Shown: positions 30,225-40,161 of the stretch, piece by piece
Layout of the letters: each line of letters begins with the position of its first letter
Position numbering within the stretch: the first letter of the stretch is position 1
Made by a program: the position numbers and the translations under genes
Notes under the pieces: model-generated
Told to the model about the DNA's origin: nothing
What the model saw: the letters and a program-made list of their open reading frames with translations, nothing else
Database searches by the model: none
DNA from: Propionibacteriaceae bacterium
GTDB lineage: Bacteria > Actinomycetota > Actinomycetes > Propionibacteriales > Propionibacteriaceae
DNA: 64,000 nt
Direction of reading: 5' to 3'
Assembly: GCA_031271975.1 (NCBI GenBank)
Contig: JAISUR010000037.1
Coordinates: 124,001-188,000, forward strand

Positions 30225-30247
30225 CTGTCCGTGCCAGTGCCTAAGGT
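30225..30247 (+). promoter_or_regulatory. RecA-NDp type damage promoter of recA
   Basis: CTGTCCGTG-N8-TAAGGT fits the mycobacterial RecA-NDp motif TTGTCRGTG-N8-TANNNT at all but two positions. This LexA-independent promoter type is switched on by PafBC after DNA damage in mycobacteria. It ends 32 bases before the recA ATG. Together with the LexA box it suggests dual control. Confidence 0.55.
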
Positions 30248-30279
30248 GAGACACGTCTCATAAGCGAAAGGACGATGAC

Positions 30280-31320
30280 ATGGCGAGTGCAGATCGCGAG
30301 AAGGCCCTTCAGGCGGCGTTGGCACAGATCGAAAAGGCCCACGGGCGTGGTTCCGTGATGCGGCTCGGAGATCAGACGAGGCAGCCGATGGAGGTGATTC
30401 CCACCGGCTCGATCGCCCTGGATGTCGCCCTTGGCATAGGGGGTTTGCCGCGCGGACGCGTGATCGAGATCTACGGCCCAGAATCCTCTGGCAAGACGAC
30501 GGTCGCGCTGCATGCCATCGCAAATGCGCAAGCCGCTGGTGGTATCTGCGCGTTCATCGACGCGGAACACGCGCTGGATCCCGAATACGCCGCCAAGCTC
30601 GGCGTCGACACCGACGCGCTGTTGGTCAGCCAGCCGGACAACGGCGAGCAAGCCCTGGAGATCGCCGACACGCTGGTGCGTTCCGGGGCGCTGGCGTTGA
30701 TCGTCATCGACTCGGTGGCGGCGCTCACGCCGCGGGCTGAGATCGAGGGCGAAATGGGCGACAGCCACATGGGGTTGCAGGCCCGGCTGATGAGCCAGGC
30801 GTTGCGCAAGATGACGGGCGCGCTGAATTCCGCGAACACGACGGCGATCTTCATCAACCAGCTGCGGGAGAAGATCGGCGTGATGTTTGGCTCCCCGGAG
30901 ACGACGACGGGCGGGCGCGCGCTGAAGTTCTATGCGACCGTCCGGCTGGACGTGCGCCGCATCGAGACCTTGAAAGACGGGTCGGAAATGGTGGGCAACC
31001 GCACCCGGGTCAAAGTCGTGAAGAACAAGGTGGCGCCGCCGTTCAAGCAAGCCGAGTTCGACATCCTCTATGGTCAGGGCATCTCCCGCGAAGGGTCGCT
31101 GATCGACCTTGGCGTGGACGCCGGCATCGTGCGCAAGGCGGGCGCCTGGTTCACCTATGATTCGGAGCAACTGGGCCAGGGCAAGGAGAACGCCCGGGCG
31201 TACCTCAAGGCTAATCCGGACGTCGCCGCCACCATCGAGAAGCAGATCTTGGCCACGCTCGGTATCGGCGTGGATGTGCCGGAAAATGTGGATCCGGAAA
31301 CCGGCGAGGTGAAGTTCTGA
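30280..31320 (+). CDS. recA: Recombinase RecA
   Basis: 346 residues. RecA coats single-stranded DNA, drives strand exchange and triggers LexA self-cleavage. Walker [17 protein letters not shown] near residue 67, Walker [11 protein letters not shown] near residue 144, L1 loop [22 protein letters not shown] (in pieces) and L2 [14 protein letters not shown]. No intein is present, unlike in M. tuberculosis. AAAGGACG lies just upstream of ATG 30280. Confidence 0.98.
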   Translation: MASADREKALQAALAQIEKAHGRGSVMRLGDQTRQPMEVIPTGSIALDVALGIGGLPRGRVIEIYGPESSGKTTVALHAIANAQAAGGICAFIDAEHALDPEYAAKLGVDTDALLVSQPDNGEQALEIADTLVRSGALALIVIDSVAALTPRAEIEGEMGDSHMGLQARLMSQALRKMTGALNSANTTAIFINQLREKIGVMFGSPETTTGGRALKFYATVRLDVRRIETLKDGSEMVGNRTRVKVVKNKVAPPFKQAEFDILYGQGISREGSLIDLGVDAGIVRKAGAWFTYDSEQLGQGKENARAYLKANPDVAATIEKQILATLGIGVDVPENVDPETGEVKF

Positions 31321-31337
31321 GCACCAAGTCCAGCCAG

Positions 31338-31862
31338 GTGGCTGAATCCACACCCGAAGCTGCCGAGCCAGATCGGGCCATGCAGCTTTCGGCCGCGCGA
31401 GAAATCGCCTTACGCTTGCTGACGGTTCGGGCGCGCAGCCGAGAGGAGCTTCGCAAAGCGATGGACAAACGCCGCGTTCCGCCGGATGTCGCCGCAGAAG
31501 TGTTGGCGCGTTTCGGCGAGGTTGGGTTGATCGACGACGCCAGCTTTGCTCAAGCGTGGGTGGAGTCTGGCCAGCGCCGGGGCCGCAGCCGATTGGCGAT
31601 AGCCCAAGAGTTGCGGACGAAGGGCGTCGCGGACGCGGAGATCTCCCAGGCACTGGAAACCATGGATGAGGATGCGGACTACGCGGCTGCGAAAGCCCTG
31701 GCCGAAAAGAAGCTGCGTTCGCTGGGAGCGCTGGATCGGCAAGTGGCCTACCGGCGGATAGGCGGAGCGCTCATGCGCCGTGGATTCTCTTGCGGCCTGG
31801 CCGCGCGGGTTCTCAAAGAAGTGCTGCCGACATCGGTTTCGCCACTTGGCGACCAGGAGTAG
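31338..31862 (+). CDS. recX: RecA regulator RecX
   Basis: 174 residues of tandem three-helix repeats. RecX binds RecA filaments and limits their activity. Typical segments: ALRLLTVRARSREELRKAM near residue 24, and LIDDASFAQAWVESG then RGRSRLAIAQELRTKGV. Starts at GTG 31338, 17 bases after recA, without a strong ribosome-binding site, so expression may depend on read-through from recA. Confidence 0.9.
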   Translation: MAESTPEAAEPDRAMQLSAAREIALRLLTVRARSREELRKAMDKRRVPPDVAAEVLARFGEVGLIDDASFAQAWVESGQRRGRSRLAIAQELRTKGVADAEISQALETMDEDADYAAAKALAEKKLRSLGALDRQVAYRRIGGALMRRGFSCGLAARVLKEVLPTSVSPLGDQE

Positions 31863-32004
31863 TCTTTTCTCAAAGGTGTGCCTGAGCGCACCGGTGGACA
31901 TGACATTTGATTGAGGCCTGAACCTCGCGATATCGGCGTTGCGCGCGCGGCGCGCAACGATGCTTGGCGTTCACTTGGCGCACCTTTGGCAAGGAGGCGC
32001 GCCC

Positions 32005-33387
32005 ATGGATTTCTCCACTTGGGATCTGGTGACATGGCTGACGATCATGACCGTGGTCGTGGTCGTGGTGCTGGCCGCGGTCATCGTCATGCTGTTGTCG
32101 CGCCTGCGTCGCGCGGACTACGGCCCGATGCGCGAATTGAACCGGCGCGAAGAACAACTTGACCGGCTTGAGAAGCAGCTTGCCCGGCAGGCCAAAGCGC
32201 TGCACGACAAGCAGCAGGAGTTGGACGAGGCGGAAGCTGAGCGGCTGAACGAGTTGGGGCGCATTGGCGAGTTGACACCCGAGGACGCGCGGGCGGAATT
32301 GATCGCCCGGATCGAACACGATGCCCGGCTGCGCGGCGCACAACTGGCTCGCGAGATCGAGTTGAACGCCCGCCGGGACGCCGAAGACAAGGCGCGCGAA
32401 ATCGTGGTCGGCGCGATCCAGCGCCTGGCGTCGCAAGCGACGGTGGAATCGTCAGTCGCCGTGGTCGCCTTACCCGGCGAAGAGATGAAAGGCCGCATCA
32501 TCGGCCGGGAGGGCCGCAACATCCGCGCGTTCGAGCAGGTCACCGGCGTCAACGTCATGATCGACGACACCCCGGGATCGGTGCTCTTGTCGAGTTTCGA
32601 CCCGGTGCGCCGGGAGACGGCGCGGGCGACGTTGGAGGACTTGGTGGCCGATGGCCGGATCCACCCGGCGCGTATCGAAGAGGCGTATGTGAGGGCGAAG
32701 CGGAAGACGGATGAGGCGGCCCTGCGCGCCGCCGAAGACGCGCTGCTCGCCGTGGGCATCACAGACCTGCCACAAGGGCTGTTGCCCGTCGTGGGGGCGC
32801 TGCACTATCGCACGTCCTACGGGCAGAACGTGTTGGCCCACTCGGTCGAATCCGCGGAACTGGCCGGATTGATGGCGACCGAGCTGGGGCTGAACGCCGA
32901 GACTTGCCGCCGGGCGGCGTTCCTGCACGACATTGGCAAGGCGATGACACATGAGGCCGAAGGCAGCCACGCCCGGGTCGGCGCCGAATTGGCGCGGCGC
33001 TATGGGGAGCATCCCGACGTCGTGCATGCCATCGAGGCACATCACGACGAGGTGGAGCCGCGCACTGTGGAGGCGCTGCTGACACAGGCCGCGGACGCCA
33101 TCTCCGGTTCGCGTCCAGGAGCCCGGCGGGAATCGCTGGAGGCCTATGTGAAGCGCTTGGAGCGTCTGGAACAGCTGGCATCAGCCTTGCCAGGCGTGGA
33201 CAAGGTGTTCGCCATGCAGGCGGGCCGGGAAGTGCGGGTGATGGTGCAGCCCGATGTGGTATCAGATGCCGAGGCCGCCGCCATCGCCAACGACATAGCG
33301 CACCGCATCCAAACTGAACTCACCTATCCGGGTTCGATCAAGGTGGTCGTGGTGCGGGAATCCCGGGCGACGGCGCTGGCGCGGTAA
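32005..33387 (+). CDS. rny: Ribonuclease Y
   Basis: 460 residues. RNase Y is a membrane-anchored endoribonuclease that starts mRNA decay. It has one N-terminal membrane segment (residues ~8-32), a coiled coil (~40-150), a KH domain with [19 protein letters not shown] near residue 165, and an HD domain with [14 protein letters not shown] near residue 308. ATG 32005 is chosen because AAGGAGG lies 7 bases upstream. Many actinobacteria have RNase E/J; rny next to recA-recX and miaB occurs in several orders. Confidence 0.95.
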   Translation: MDFSTWDLVTWLTIMTVVVVVVLAAVIVMLLSRLRRADYGPMRELNRREEQLDRLEKQLARQAKALHDKQQELDEAEAERLNELGRIGELTPEDARAELIARIEHDARLRGAQLAREIELNARRDAEDKAREIVVGAIQRLASQATVESSVAVVALPGEEMKGRIIGREGRNIRAFEQVTGVNVMIDDTPGSVLLSSFDPVRRETARATLEDLVADGRIHPARIEEAYVRAKRKTDEAALRAAEDALLAVGITDLPQGLLPVVGALHYRTSYGQNVLAHSVESAELAGLMATELGLNAETCRRAAFLHDIGKAMTHEAEGSHARVGAELARRYGEHPDVVHAIEAHHDEVEPRTVEALLTQAADAISGSRPGARRESLEAYVKRLERLEQLASALPGVDKVFAMQAGREVRVMVQPDVVSDAEAAAIANDIAHRIQTELTYPGSIKVVVVRESRATALAR

Positions 33388-33401
33388 CGTATCTGTTCGC
33401 T

Positions 33402-34826
33402 ATGACTCGACGCAGCTACCAGGTGATCACCTACGGGTGCCAGATGAACGTGCACGACTCGGAACGCATCGCGGGCGTGCTGGAGTCGGCCGGGTACCGG
33501 CGGGCGGAGCCCTCCGAGCAGGCCGACGTGGTGGTGTTCAACACCTGCGCGGTTCGGGAGAACGCCGACAACCGGCTCTACGGAAACCTCGGCCACCTGG
33601 CTCCGGTCAAGGCGGGGCATCCGGGCATGCAAATCGCCGTCGGCGGCTGCATGGCGCAAAAGGACAAGGATGTTGTCGTAGCACGGGCGCCCTGGGTTGA
33701 CGTAGTCTTCGGGACGCACAACCTGGGCTCGTTGCCGGTGCTGTTGGAGCGGGCACGTGTGGAGCAGGCCGCCCAAGTGGAGATTCTGGAGGCCCTGGAG
33801 CGTTTCCCATCCACACTTCCGACTCGGCGCGATTCGGCGTACGCGGCCTGGGTGGCGATTTCGGTGGGCTGCAACAACACTTGCACCTTCTGCATCGTGC
33901 CGTCGTTGCGGGGTAAGGAGACCGACCGCCGTCCCGGCGACATCTTGGCCGAGGTCGAGGCCCTGGTGGCCGAAGGCGTGCAGGAAATCACGCTGCTGGG
34001 CCAGAACGTGAACACCTACGGGGTGGAATTTGGCGACCGCGCCGCGTTCGCCAAGCTGCTGCGGGCGTGTGGCACCGTCTCCGGCCTGGAGCGGGTGCGT
34101 TTCGCCAGCCCTCATCCCAAAGACTTCACCGACGAAGTGATCGCCGCCATGGCTGAGACGCCCAACGTCATGCCGAGCCTGCACATGCCGCTGCAATCGG
34201 GCTCGGACAGGGTGCTGCGCGAGATGCACCGGCCGTATCGGCGCGAGCGCTTCCTGTCGATCATCGAGAAGGTGCGCGCGGCGATCCCGGACGCGGCGAT
34301 CACGACCGACATCATCGTCGGTTTCCCCGGCGAATCCGACGCCGACTTCGCAGACACCCTCGACATCGTGCGGCAGGCCCGTTTCGCGGCGGCCTTCACC
34401 TTCCAGTATTCAAAACGCCCAGGCACGCCGGCGGCCGAGCGCGAGGACCAGATCCCCAAGCAAATCGTCCAGGAACGCTACGAGCGCTTGGTCGCTGAGA
34501 TCGAGGACATCGCTTGGGAGCAGAACAAAGCGCTGGTGGGTGAAACGGTGGAGGTGCTCTTCGCCGAGGGGGAGGGCCGCAAGGACGCCGCGACCGCCCG
34601 CATGTCGGGCCGCGCCCGCGACAACCGGCTGGTGCATGTGGCCGTCCCCGATGACTCGGCGTCGCGCCCGCGCCCCGGCGACATCGCCGACGCGGTGATC
34701 ACGTACGCCGCCCCGCACCACCTCAACGCCGACGCGGGTATCGCCAACCTGCGCCGCACGAAAGGCGGCGACGCCTGGCAAGGTGCCCAACTGCCCGCCC
34801 GGACGTTGACTTTGACCGTGAAGTAG
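33402..34826 (+). CDS. miaB: tRNA-2-methylthio-N6-dimethylallyladenosine synthase MiaB
   Basis: 474-residue radical SAM enzyme that thiomethylates i6A37 of tRNA. N-terminal [4Fe-4S] Cys in TYGCQMN, NTCAVRE and GGCMAQK; radical SAM cluster CNNTCTFC near residue 160 (CxxxCxxC); C-terminal TRAM domain (~380-450). It works on the product of MiaA encoded nearby. 14 bases after rny. Confidence 0.96.
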   Translation: MTRRSYQVITYGCQMNVHDSERIAGVLESAGYRRAEPSEQADVVVFNTCAVRENADNRLYGNLGHLAPVKAGHPGMQIAVGGCMAQKDKDVVVARAPWVDVVFGTHNLGSLPVLLERARVEQAAQVEILEALERFPSTLPTRRDSAYAAWVAISVGCNNTCTFCIVPSLRGKETDRRPGDILAEVEALVAEGVQEITLLGQNVNTYGVEFGDRAAFAKLLRACGTVSGLERVRFASPHPKDFTDEVIAAMAETPNVMPSLHMPLQSGSDRVLREMHRPYRRERFLSIIEKVRAAIPDAAITTDIIVGFPGESDADFADTLDIVRQARFAAAFTFQYSKRPGTPAAEREDQIPKQIVQERYERLVAEIEDIAWEQNKALVGETVEVLFAEGEGRKDAATARMSGRARDNRLVHVAVPDDSASRPRPGDIADAVITYAAPHHLNADAGIANLRRTKGGDAWQGAQLPARTLTLTVK

Positions 34827-34857
34827 CCTGCGCGGCACCACCGGCCGCAATTGCGAA

Positions 34858-34887
34858 CCGGGGCTGACCCGTTTGGGCCAACCCCGG
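34858..34887 (+). terminator. Hairpin terminator between miaB and the antitoxin-like gene
   Basis: Long stem CCGGGGCTGACCC / GGGCCAACCCCGG with a GTTT loop and one or two mismatches, followed by CTTTCG. It separates the convergent miaB and the minus-strand gene and could serve both. Confidence 0.6.
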
Positions 34888-34910
34888 CTTTCGTCGCCAA
34901 AGGCGAGTGG

Positions 34911-35084
34911 CTACTTCTCGTCAGTGTCGAGTTTGTCTTTAAGGAAGTCCTGGACTTGGTCAACCTTGTCGGCGATCTTGCCGCCGGTCACTTTGTCCAC
35001 AAGGTCACCTACAGCGTCGATGCCCTTGTTGATGTCGTCTTCGTGGGCTTCCACCACTCCCTTTACTTGGCCGACGATATCCAT
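34911..35084 (-). CDS. Rv0909-family antitoxin-like small protein
   Basis: 57-residue protein read on the minus strand: MDIVGQVKGVVEAHEDD start, then INKGIDAVGDLVDKVTGGK and a charged ending. The pattern of GIDKAGDLVDxKTGGKYxDKVD is that of the actinobacterial MT0933/Rv0909 putative antitoxin family, often encoded beside miaB-miaA. AAAGGGGG precedes the ATG. No toxin gene is adjacent, so its role as an antitoxin is doubtful. An exact DnaA box (TTGTCCACA, 34993-35001) lies inside it. Confidence 0.8.
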   Translation of the reverse strand: MDIVGQVKGVVEAHEDDINKGIDAVGDLVDKVTGGKIADKVDQVQDFLKDKLDTDEK

Positions 35085-35120
35085 GCGACCCCCTTTCTCC
35101 CTGACGGTAGTTCAACTAGG

Positions 35121-35141
35121 ACAACAGGTCAGTACTGTTGT
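35121..35141. promoter_or_regulatory. Inverted repeat between the antitoxin-like gene and miaA
   Basis: ACAACAG / CTGTTGT arms of 7 bases around a 7-base centre, in the divergent region shared by the antitoxin-like gene and miaA. Spacing of arms is about one helical turn (14 bases), as for a dimeric repressor. Confidence 0.35.
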
Positions 35142-35203
35142 TCTGGCAATTACTGTGCCACGCCTGGCTGGGTATTGGCTGTGGAATCGGAAAGAATGTC
35201 GCT

Positions 35204-36109
35204 GTGAGTTTGCCGGTGATCGCCATCAACGGGCCCACCGCCGCAGGGAAGACGGCTGTGGCCCTGAACTTGGCGCGCGCCCTGGGCGGCGAGGTGGTCA
35301 ACGCCGACTCGATGCTGGTCTATCGGGGCATGGATATCGGCACGGCCAAACCAACCCCCGCCGAGCGTGTCGTGCCGCACCATTTGATCGACATCATGGA
35401 TGTGACCGATGAGGCTTCGGTCGCCGAGTTCCAGGCCCTGGCCCGCGACGCGATCGCGGACTGCCGGGCCCGCGGTGTCTTGCCGCTGCTGGTGGGCGGG
35501 TCCGCCTTGTATATGCGGGCAATTCTCGACGTCTTCGAATTTCCCGGCACGGATCCCGAAGTGCGCGCCAAGTGGGAGAAGCGGTTGGCGCAAATCGGCC
35601 CGGAGGCGCTGCACGCCGAACTGGCGGCGCGCCACCGGGAAGCGGCCAAGGGTATCCTGCCCGGCAACGGGAGGCGGATAGTGCGCGCCTTGGAAGTGAT
35701 CGAGTTGACCGGCGATTTCCGTTCTGTGATTCCCGAGCCGCGTTACGCCGTCGAGAACGTGGTGCAAATCGGCCTGGAGATCGACAGGCCGACTCTGGAC
35801 GCCCGCATCGCGGCACGGGTGGAGCAGATGTGGGCCGACGGATTCGTGGACGAGGTGCGCGGACTTCTCGCCCGCGGCCTGCGGGAAGGCAAGACGGCCT
35901 CCCGGGCGATCGGCTATCGGCAGATCATCAGCTTCCTGGACGGGGAGATCACCGAGGCTGAAGCGAAAGAGCAGACGATCACCCGCACCAGGCAATTCGC
36001 CCGCAAACAACTCGGCTGGTTCCGGCGTGACGCGCGGATCAAGTGGTTCGGGTTGGATAGGCTTGGCGAGATACGGCAATACGTGGACGGCGGGATGCGC
36101 GATGCGTGA
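35204..36109 (+). CDS. miaA: tRNA dimethylallyltransferase MiaA
   Basis: 301 residues. MiaA prenylates A37 of tRNAs reading UNN codons. P-loop GPTAAGKTAVALNLA near residue 9, then DSMLVYRGMDIGTAKPT and the RxxQFARKQLGWFRR ending. GTG 35204 gives VSLPVIAINGPTAAGKT, the usual compact N-terminus; the frame continues 22 codons upstream without resemblance to the family. Overlaps dapF by 8 bases. Confidence 0.95.
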   Translation: MSLPVIAINGPTAAGKTAVALNLARALGGEVVNADSMLVYRGMDIGTAKPTPAERVVPHHLIDIMDVTDEASVAEFQALARDAIADCRARGVLPLLVGGSALYMRAILDVFEFPGTDPEVRAKWEKRLAQIGPEALHAELAARHREAAKGILPGNGRRIVRALEVIELTGDFRSVIPEPRYAVENVVQIGLEIDRPTLDARIAARVEQMWADGFVDEVRGLLARGLREGKTASRAIGYRQIISFLDGEITEAEAKEQTITRTRQFARKQLGWFRRDARIKWFGLDRLGEIRQYVDGGMRDA

Positions 36110-36905
36110 ATTGAGCTTTGCCAAGGGGCACGGCACCAGGAACGACTTCGTGCTGTTCACCGACCTTGACGACGAGATCCAGTTGAGCGACGCCGAAGTT
36201 GCTTTTGTGTGTGACCGCCGGGCGGGCGTCGGAGCCGATGGGACGCTGCGGGTGGTGCGCGGCAAGCATATTCCGGGGTGGGACGGCGATCCGGAAATCC
36301 TCTTCATGGACTACCGCAACGCCGACGGTTCGCTGGCTGAAATGTGTGGCAACGGGTTGCGCGTATTCCTGCGCTATCTGGCCCAGGAAGATCTTGCGGC
36401 CACCGCCGTGGGAACGCGCGCCGGTTTGCGCAGCGGGGTGTTCTGTGCAGATGGCCTGATAGAAGTGGACATGGGCCCGGTTGTGCTGGGCCGCACGCTT
36501 TCGCAGACTTGCTGCGGCTACACCTTCACCGGCAGGTCGGTCGACGTCGGGAATCCCCATCTGGTCAGCTTCGTGGACGGTGCGGTCCTCGATTCGCTGG
36601 ACCTGTCCAAGCAACCCACCTGGGATCCGCCCGGCGCTTTCCCGAACGGCGTCAACAACGAGTTCGTGGAAGTGCTCGGCCAAGGCCAGCTGCGCATGCG
36701 GGTCTACGAGCGCGGTTCGGGAGAAACCATGTCCTGCGGCACTGGGATTGTCGCGGCCGCCGCGGCGGCGCAGGCCGCCTACTGGCCCAACGACCAGGTG
36801 TCGGTATCGGTTCCCGGCGGCACGCTGCAGGTGCGGCTCGGTACGACAGCCATGTTGACGGGCCCGGCCGAAATCGTCGCGCGTGGCAAGGTTTGGATCC
36901 CGTGA
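36102..36905 (+). CDS. dapF: Diaminopimelate epimerase
   Basis: 267 residues. DapF converts LL- to meso-diaminopimelate for lysine and peptidoglycan. The two catalytic Cys lie in AEMCGNGLR near residue 83 and MSCGTGIVAA near residue 211, in the duplicated fold. GTRNDFVL is at the N-terminus. Suggests a meso-DAP cell wall or at least lysine synthesis. Overlaps both neighbours. Confidence 0.95.
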   Translation: MRELSFAKGHGTRNDFVLFTDLDDEIQLSDAEVAFVCDRRAGVGADGTLRVVRGKHIPGWDGDPEILFMDYRNADGSLAEMCGNGLRVFLRYLAQEDLAATAVGTRAGLRSGVFCADGLIEVDMGPVVLGRTLSQTCCGYTFTGRSVDVGNPHLVSFVDGAVLDSLDLSKQPTWDPPGAFPNGVNNEFVEVLGQGQLRMRVYERGSGETMSCGTGIVAAAAAAQAAYWPNDQVSVSVPGGTLQVRLGTTAMLTGPAEIVARGKVWIP

Positions 36906-38281
36906 GCCAACAAGCCGAAGAACCTTCCACCGGCGAACTCGACCTGGAAGAACGTGTTTCCCTGCGCCGCGTGCAGGGTATGTCGACGCAGCTCGAAGAT
37001 ATCTCGGAGGTCGAATACCGCGAGTTGCAGCTCGAACGCGTCGTGTTGGTCTCGGTGTGGACTTCAGGCACGCAAACCGACGCCGACAACGCCATGGCGG
37101 AGTTGGCGGCACTGGCCGAGACGGCCGGCTCCCAGGTGCTCGAAGCGCTGGTGCAGCGCCGCTCAACCCCCGATCCAGCGACGTTCATCGGGCGTGGGAA
37201 GGTGGCAGAACTCAAGGATGTAGTACGTTCGTCCGGAGCCGACACTGTGATCTGCGACGGTGAGTTGGAACCTGCGCAGTTGCGCAACTTGGAGGACGCC
37301 GTCGGCGTCAAGGTCATCGACCGGACAGCCCTAATTCTGGACATCTTCGCCCAGCACGCCCACTCCGCGGAAGGCAAGGCGCAAGTGGAGTTGGCCCAGT
37401 TGCAGTATCTGCGCCAACGCCTGCGCGGTTGGGGCGGCAACTTGTCGCGCCAGGTTGGCGGCCGGGCGGCCTCCGGCGTGGGTATCGGCGGACGCGGGCC
37501 GGGCGAGACCAAGATTGAGATCGACCGGCGCCGCATCAAGACGCGGATTTCGGTGCTGCGCCGCAAACTGCGCGAGTTGGACCAGACCCGGAAGACCACG
37601 CGGGCCGCGCGCCGCAAGAACCGCGTGCCGTCGGTGGCGATCGTCGGCTACACGAACGCGGGCAAATCGTCGTTGCTGAACGCGCTCACGGCAGCGGGCG
37701 TGTTGGTGGAGAACGCCCTGTTCGCCACGTTGGATCCGACCACCCGGCGCGACGAGACCGCCGACGGGCGCCAATACACGCTCACCGACACCGTCGGCTT
37801 CATCCGCCACCTCCCGCACGACTTGGTGGAAGCCTTCCGTTCGACGTTGGAGGAGTCCGTTTCGGCTGACCTGCTGCTGCACGTGGTAGATGGTTCCGAC
37901 CCGGATCCGTTCGGCCAGGTGGACGCCGTCAGGCAGGTGCTGTCTCAGATCGGCGCCGCCCAAGTCGCCGAGCAACTCGTGGTCAACAAGGTGGACCTGG
38001 CCGACCCGGACTCGCTGCTGGCCCTGCGCGGGCGTTTTCCGGACGCGGCGTTTTGCTCTGCGAAGACGGGCGAGGGGCTGGACGAGTTGCGGGCGGCGAT
38101 CGCCGACGGGCTGCCCCGGCCCGCGATCGAAGTCGCCGCGCTGGTACCGTACGCGCGTGGGGACCTGATCAACCGCATCCACCAGACCGGTGAACTGCTC
38201 GAATCGGAGCACACCGCCGAAGGCACCCGGATCCGGGCATTGGTCAACGCGGACCTGGCCGGCGAGTTAGCCAAGCTATGA
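36902..38281 (+). CDS. hflX: Ribosome-associated GTPase HflX
   Basis: 459 residues. HflX splits stalled or hibernating ribosomes. N-terminal subdomain with GRGKVAELKD (~100), a Gly-rich linker (GRAASGVGIGGRGPGETKIE), then the G domain: G1 GYTNAGKSSLLNAL near residue 247, G3 DTVGFIRHLPH, and G4 NKVD. GTG 36902 overlaps dapF (GTGA). Followed by the helicase gene with a 4-base overlap. Confidence 0.95.
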   Translation: MSQQAEEPSTGELDLEERVSLRRVQGMSTQLEDISEVEYRELQLERVVLVSVWTSGTQTDADNAMAELAALAETAGSQVLEALVQRRSTPDPATFIGRGKVAELKDVVRSSGADTVICDGELEPAQLRNLEDAVGVKVIDRTALILDIFAQHAHSAEGKAQVELAQLQYLRQRLRGWGGNLSRQVGGRAASGVGIGGRGPGETKIEIDRRRIKTRISVLRRKLRELDQTRKTTRAARRKNRVPSVAIVGYTNAGKSSLLNALTAAGVLVENALFATLDPTTRRDETADGRQYTLTDTVGFIRHLPHDLVEAFRSTLEESVSADLLLHVVDGSDPDPFGQVDAVRQVLSQIGAAQVAEQLVVNKVDLADPDSLLALRGRFPDAAFCSAKTGEGLDELRAAIADGLPRPAIEVAALVPYARGDLINRIHQTGELLESEHTAEGTRIRALVNADLAGELAKL

Positions 38282-40161
38282 GCATTCTCGACGCCGCCGT
38301 CGCCGCCATCGGCGGTGAACGGCGCGAAGGCCAAGAACAGATGGCGCGGGAAGTGGCCAAGACCTTCGACGGTTTTGGGCATCTGCTGGTGCAGGCCGGC
38401 ACCGGCACAGGAAAGTCGTTGGGCTACCTGGCCCCGGCACTGGCCCACCTGGCCGCCGCGCCCCAGTCGCGGGTGATAGTGGCCACCGCCACGCTCGCTC
38501 TGCAGCGCCAGCTCGCCACCAAGGACATCCCCACGGCCGTGGCGGCGGCGCAGGAGGTAACGGGAAAGACTATCCGGCACGCCGTGCTGAAGGGGCGCTC
38601 CAACTACGCCTGCCTGCACAAGGTCCGCTACGCCCCCGAAGCCCAGAACGCCCTGTTCGCCGCCGCGGACCTGCCCGCGTCCGAACTGGGTTCCGAAGTG
38701 GTGATGTTGCGCGAATGGGCCGAACTCGACGAAACCGGAGACCGCGACGACGCCCCGCCGCACACGCCGGCGGCATGGGCACAGGTGTCGGTGTCCGCCC
38801 GGGAGTGCCTCATGGCCGAGTGCCCGTACTTGGGCGAATGCCGCGTGGAATTGGCGCGCGACACCGCCCGGAACAGCCAACTCGTCGTCACCAACCACGC
38901 GTTGCTCGCCGTGAACGCCATGAACGACGGCAACGCCTTGCCCGAACATGACGTCCTCATCATCGACGAGGCCCACGAACTGGTGGCGCGCGTCACCTCG
39001 GCCGCCTCGGCCGAACTCAGCCCGCAACAGGTCGAACGCGTCGCCAAAGCGGCCCTGGACAAACTGAGCGACGAAACCGGGGCTGACCTGCTCGACGCCG
39101 CCGACCTGCTTCAGGAGGCGCTGGACGAAGCGGACCTCGCGCGGGTGGAGGATCCCGAAGCACAGTTGGTGTTCACGCTCGCCCGCATCCGCGACCTGGC
39201 CCGGACGGGCCTGAGCGAAATCGGCCCGGCACCCGAATCAAAACAGCTCGCGGCCGGAATGCAGGAGGTCTTTGAAACGGCCGAGTCGATGGCCGCGCTG
39301 AATCCGAACAGCGTCGTCTGGGTGTCCGAGCGGGAACGTTTCGGGCGCCAGGTGTGCCTCGCGCCGCTCGACGTCGCCGAGTTGATGCGCGCGCAAGTCT
39401 TCGACGAGACATCGGCTGTGCTCACCTCGGCGACCTTGAAAATCGGCGGCGACTTCACCGCGCTGGCCCAGTCGGTCGGCATGGACGACTACCGGGCCAT
39501 AGATGTCGGGTCGCCGTTCGACTACGGTAAACAGGGCATCTTGTACATCGCCAAGGACCTTCCGGCCCCGGGCCGCGATGGCATCACCGCCCCGGTGCTG
39601 GAACGCGTCAGCGAGTTGATCTGGGCCGCTGGGGGACGCACGCTGGGGTTATTCGCCTCACAGCGCAACGCTGAAGCCGCCGCCCGCTGGTGCCGCCAGG
39701 AACTCGACATGGACATCCTGTGCCAAGGCGACGCCCAGCTTCCCGAACTCACGCGGCGGTTCATCGCGGACGAATCAGCCTGCCTGTTCGGCACCCTGTC
39801 GCTTTGGCAAGGCGTCGACGTGCCCGGCGAGACGTGTCAGTTGGTCATCATCGACAAGATTCCTTTCCCGCGCCCCGACGATCCGCTCATGCAGGCGCGG
39901 CAGCAGGCGGTCAGCGATCGGGGCGGTAACGGCTTCATGGCCGTGGCCGCCACCCAGGCCGGCCTGCTGCTGGCGCAGGGGTCCGGACGGCTCATCCGCA
40001 CGGCAAGCGACAGGGGAGTGGTGGCCGTGCTCGACCCGCGCCTGATGACCGCGCGCTACGGCAGTTTCCTGCGCGCGTCGATGCCCGGCTTTTGGACCAC
40101 GGCAGACACCGAGACGGTCATCGCCGCCTTACAGCGGCTGGATCACTCGGCGCCCAAGTAG
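38278..40161 (+). CDS. DinG-family ATP-dependent helicase
   Basis: 627-residue superfamily 2 (XPD-like) helicase. Walker A AGTGTGKSLGYLAP near residue 42; four Cys that could hold a 4Fe-4S cluster (SNYACLHK near 114, then RECLMAECPYLGEC near 178); DEAH box LIIDEAHELV near residue 225; C-terminal motif LWQGVDVPGE and QGSGRLIRT. It should unwind 5'-overhang DNA or R-loops. Its 3' end overlaps the convergent livF by 19 bases. Confidence 0.92.
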   Translation: MSILDAAVAAIGGERREGQEQMAREVAKTFDGFGHLLVQAGTGTGKSLGYLAPALAHLAAAPQSRVIVATATLALQRQLATKDIPTAVAAAQEVTGKTIRHAVLKGRSNYACLHKVRYAPEAQNALFAAADLPASELGSEVVMLREWAELDETGDRDDAPPHTPAAWAQVSVSARECLMAECPYLGECRVELARDTARNSQLVVTNHALLAVNAMNDGNALPEHDVLIIDEAHELVARVTSAASAELSPQQVERVAKAALDKLSDETGADLLDAADLLQEALDEADLARVEDPEAQLVFTLARIRDLARTGLSEIGPAPESKQLAAGMQEVFETAESMAALNPNSVVWVSERERFGRQVCLAPLDVAELMRAQVFDETSAVLTSATLKIGGDFTALAQSVGMDDYRAIDVGSPFDYGKQGILYIAKDLPAPGRDGITAPVLERVSELIWAAGGRTLGLFASQRNAEAAARWCRQELDMDILCQGDAQLPELTRRFIADESACLFGTLSLWQGVDVPGETCQLVIIDKIPFPRPDDPLMQARQQAVSDRGGNGFMAVAATQAGLLLAQGSGRLIRTASDRGVVAVLDPRLMTARYGSFLRASMPGFWTTADTETVIAALQRLDHSAPK

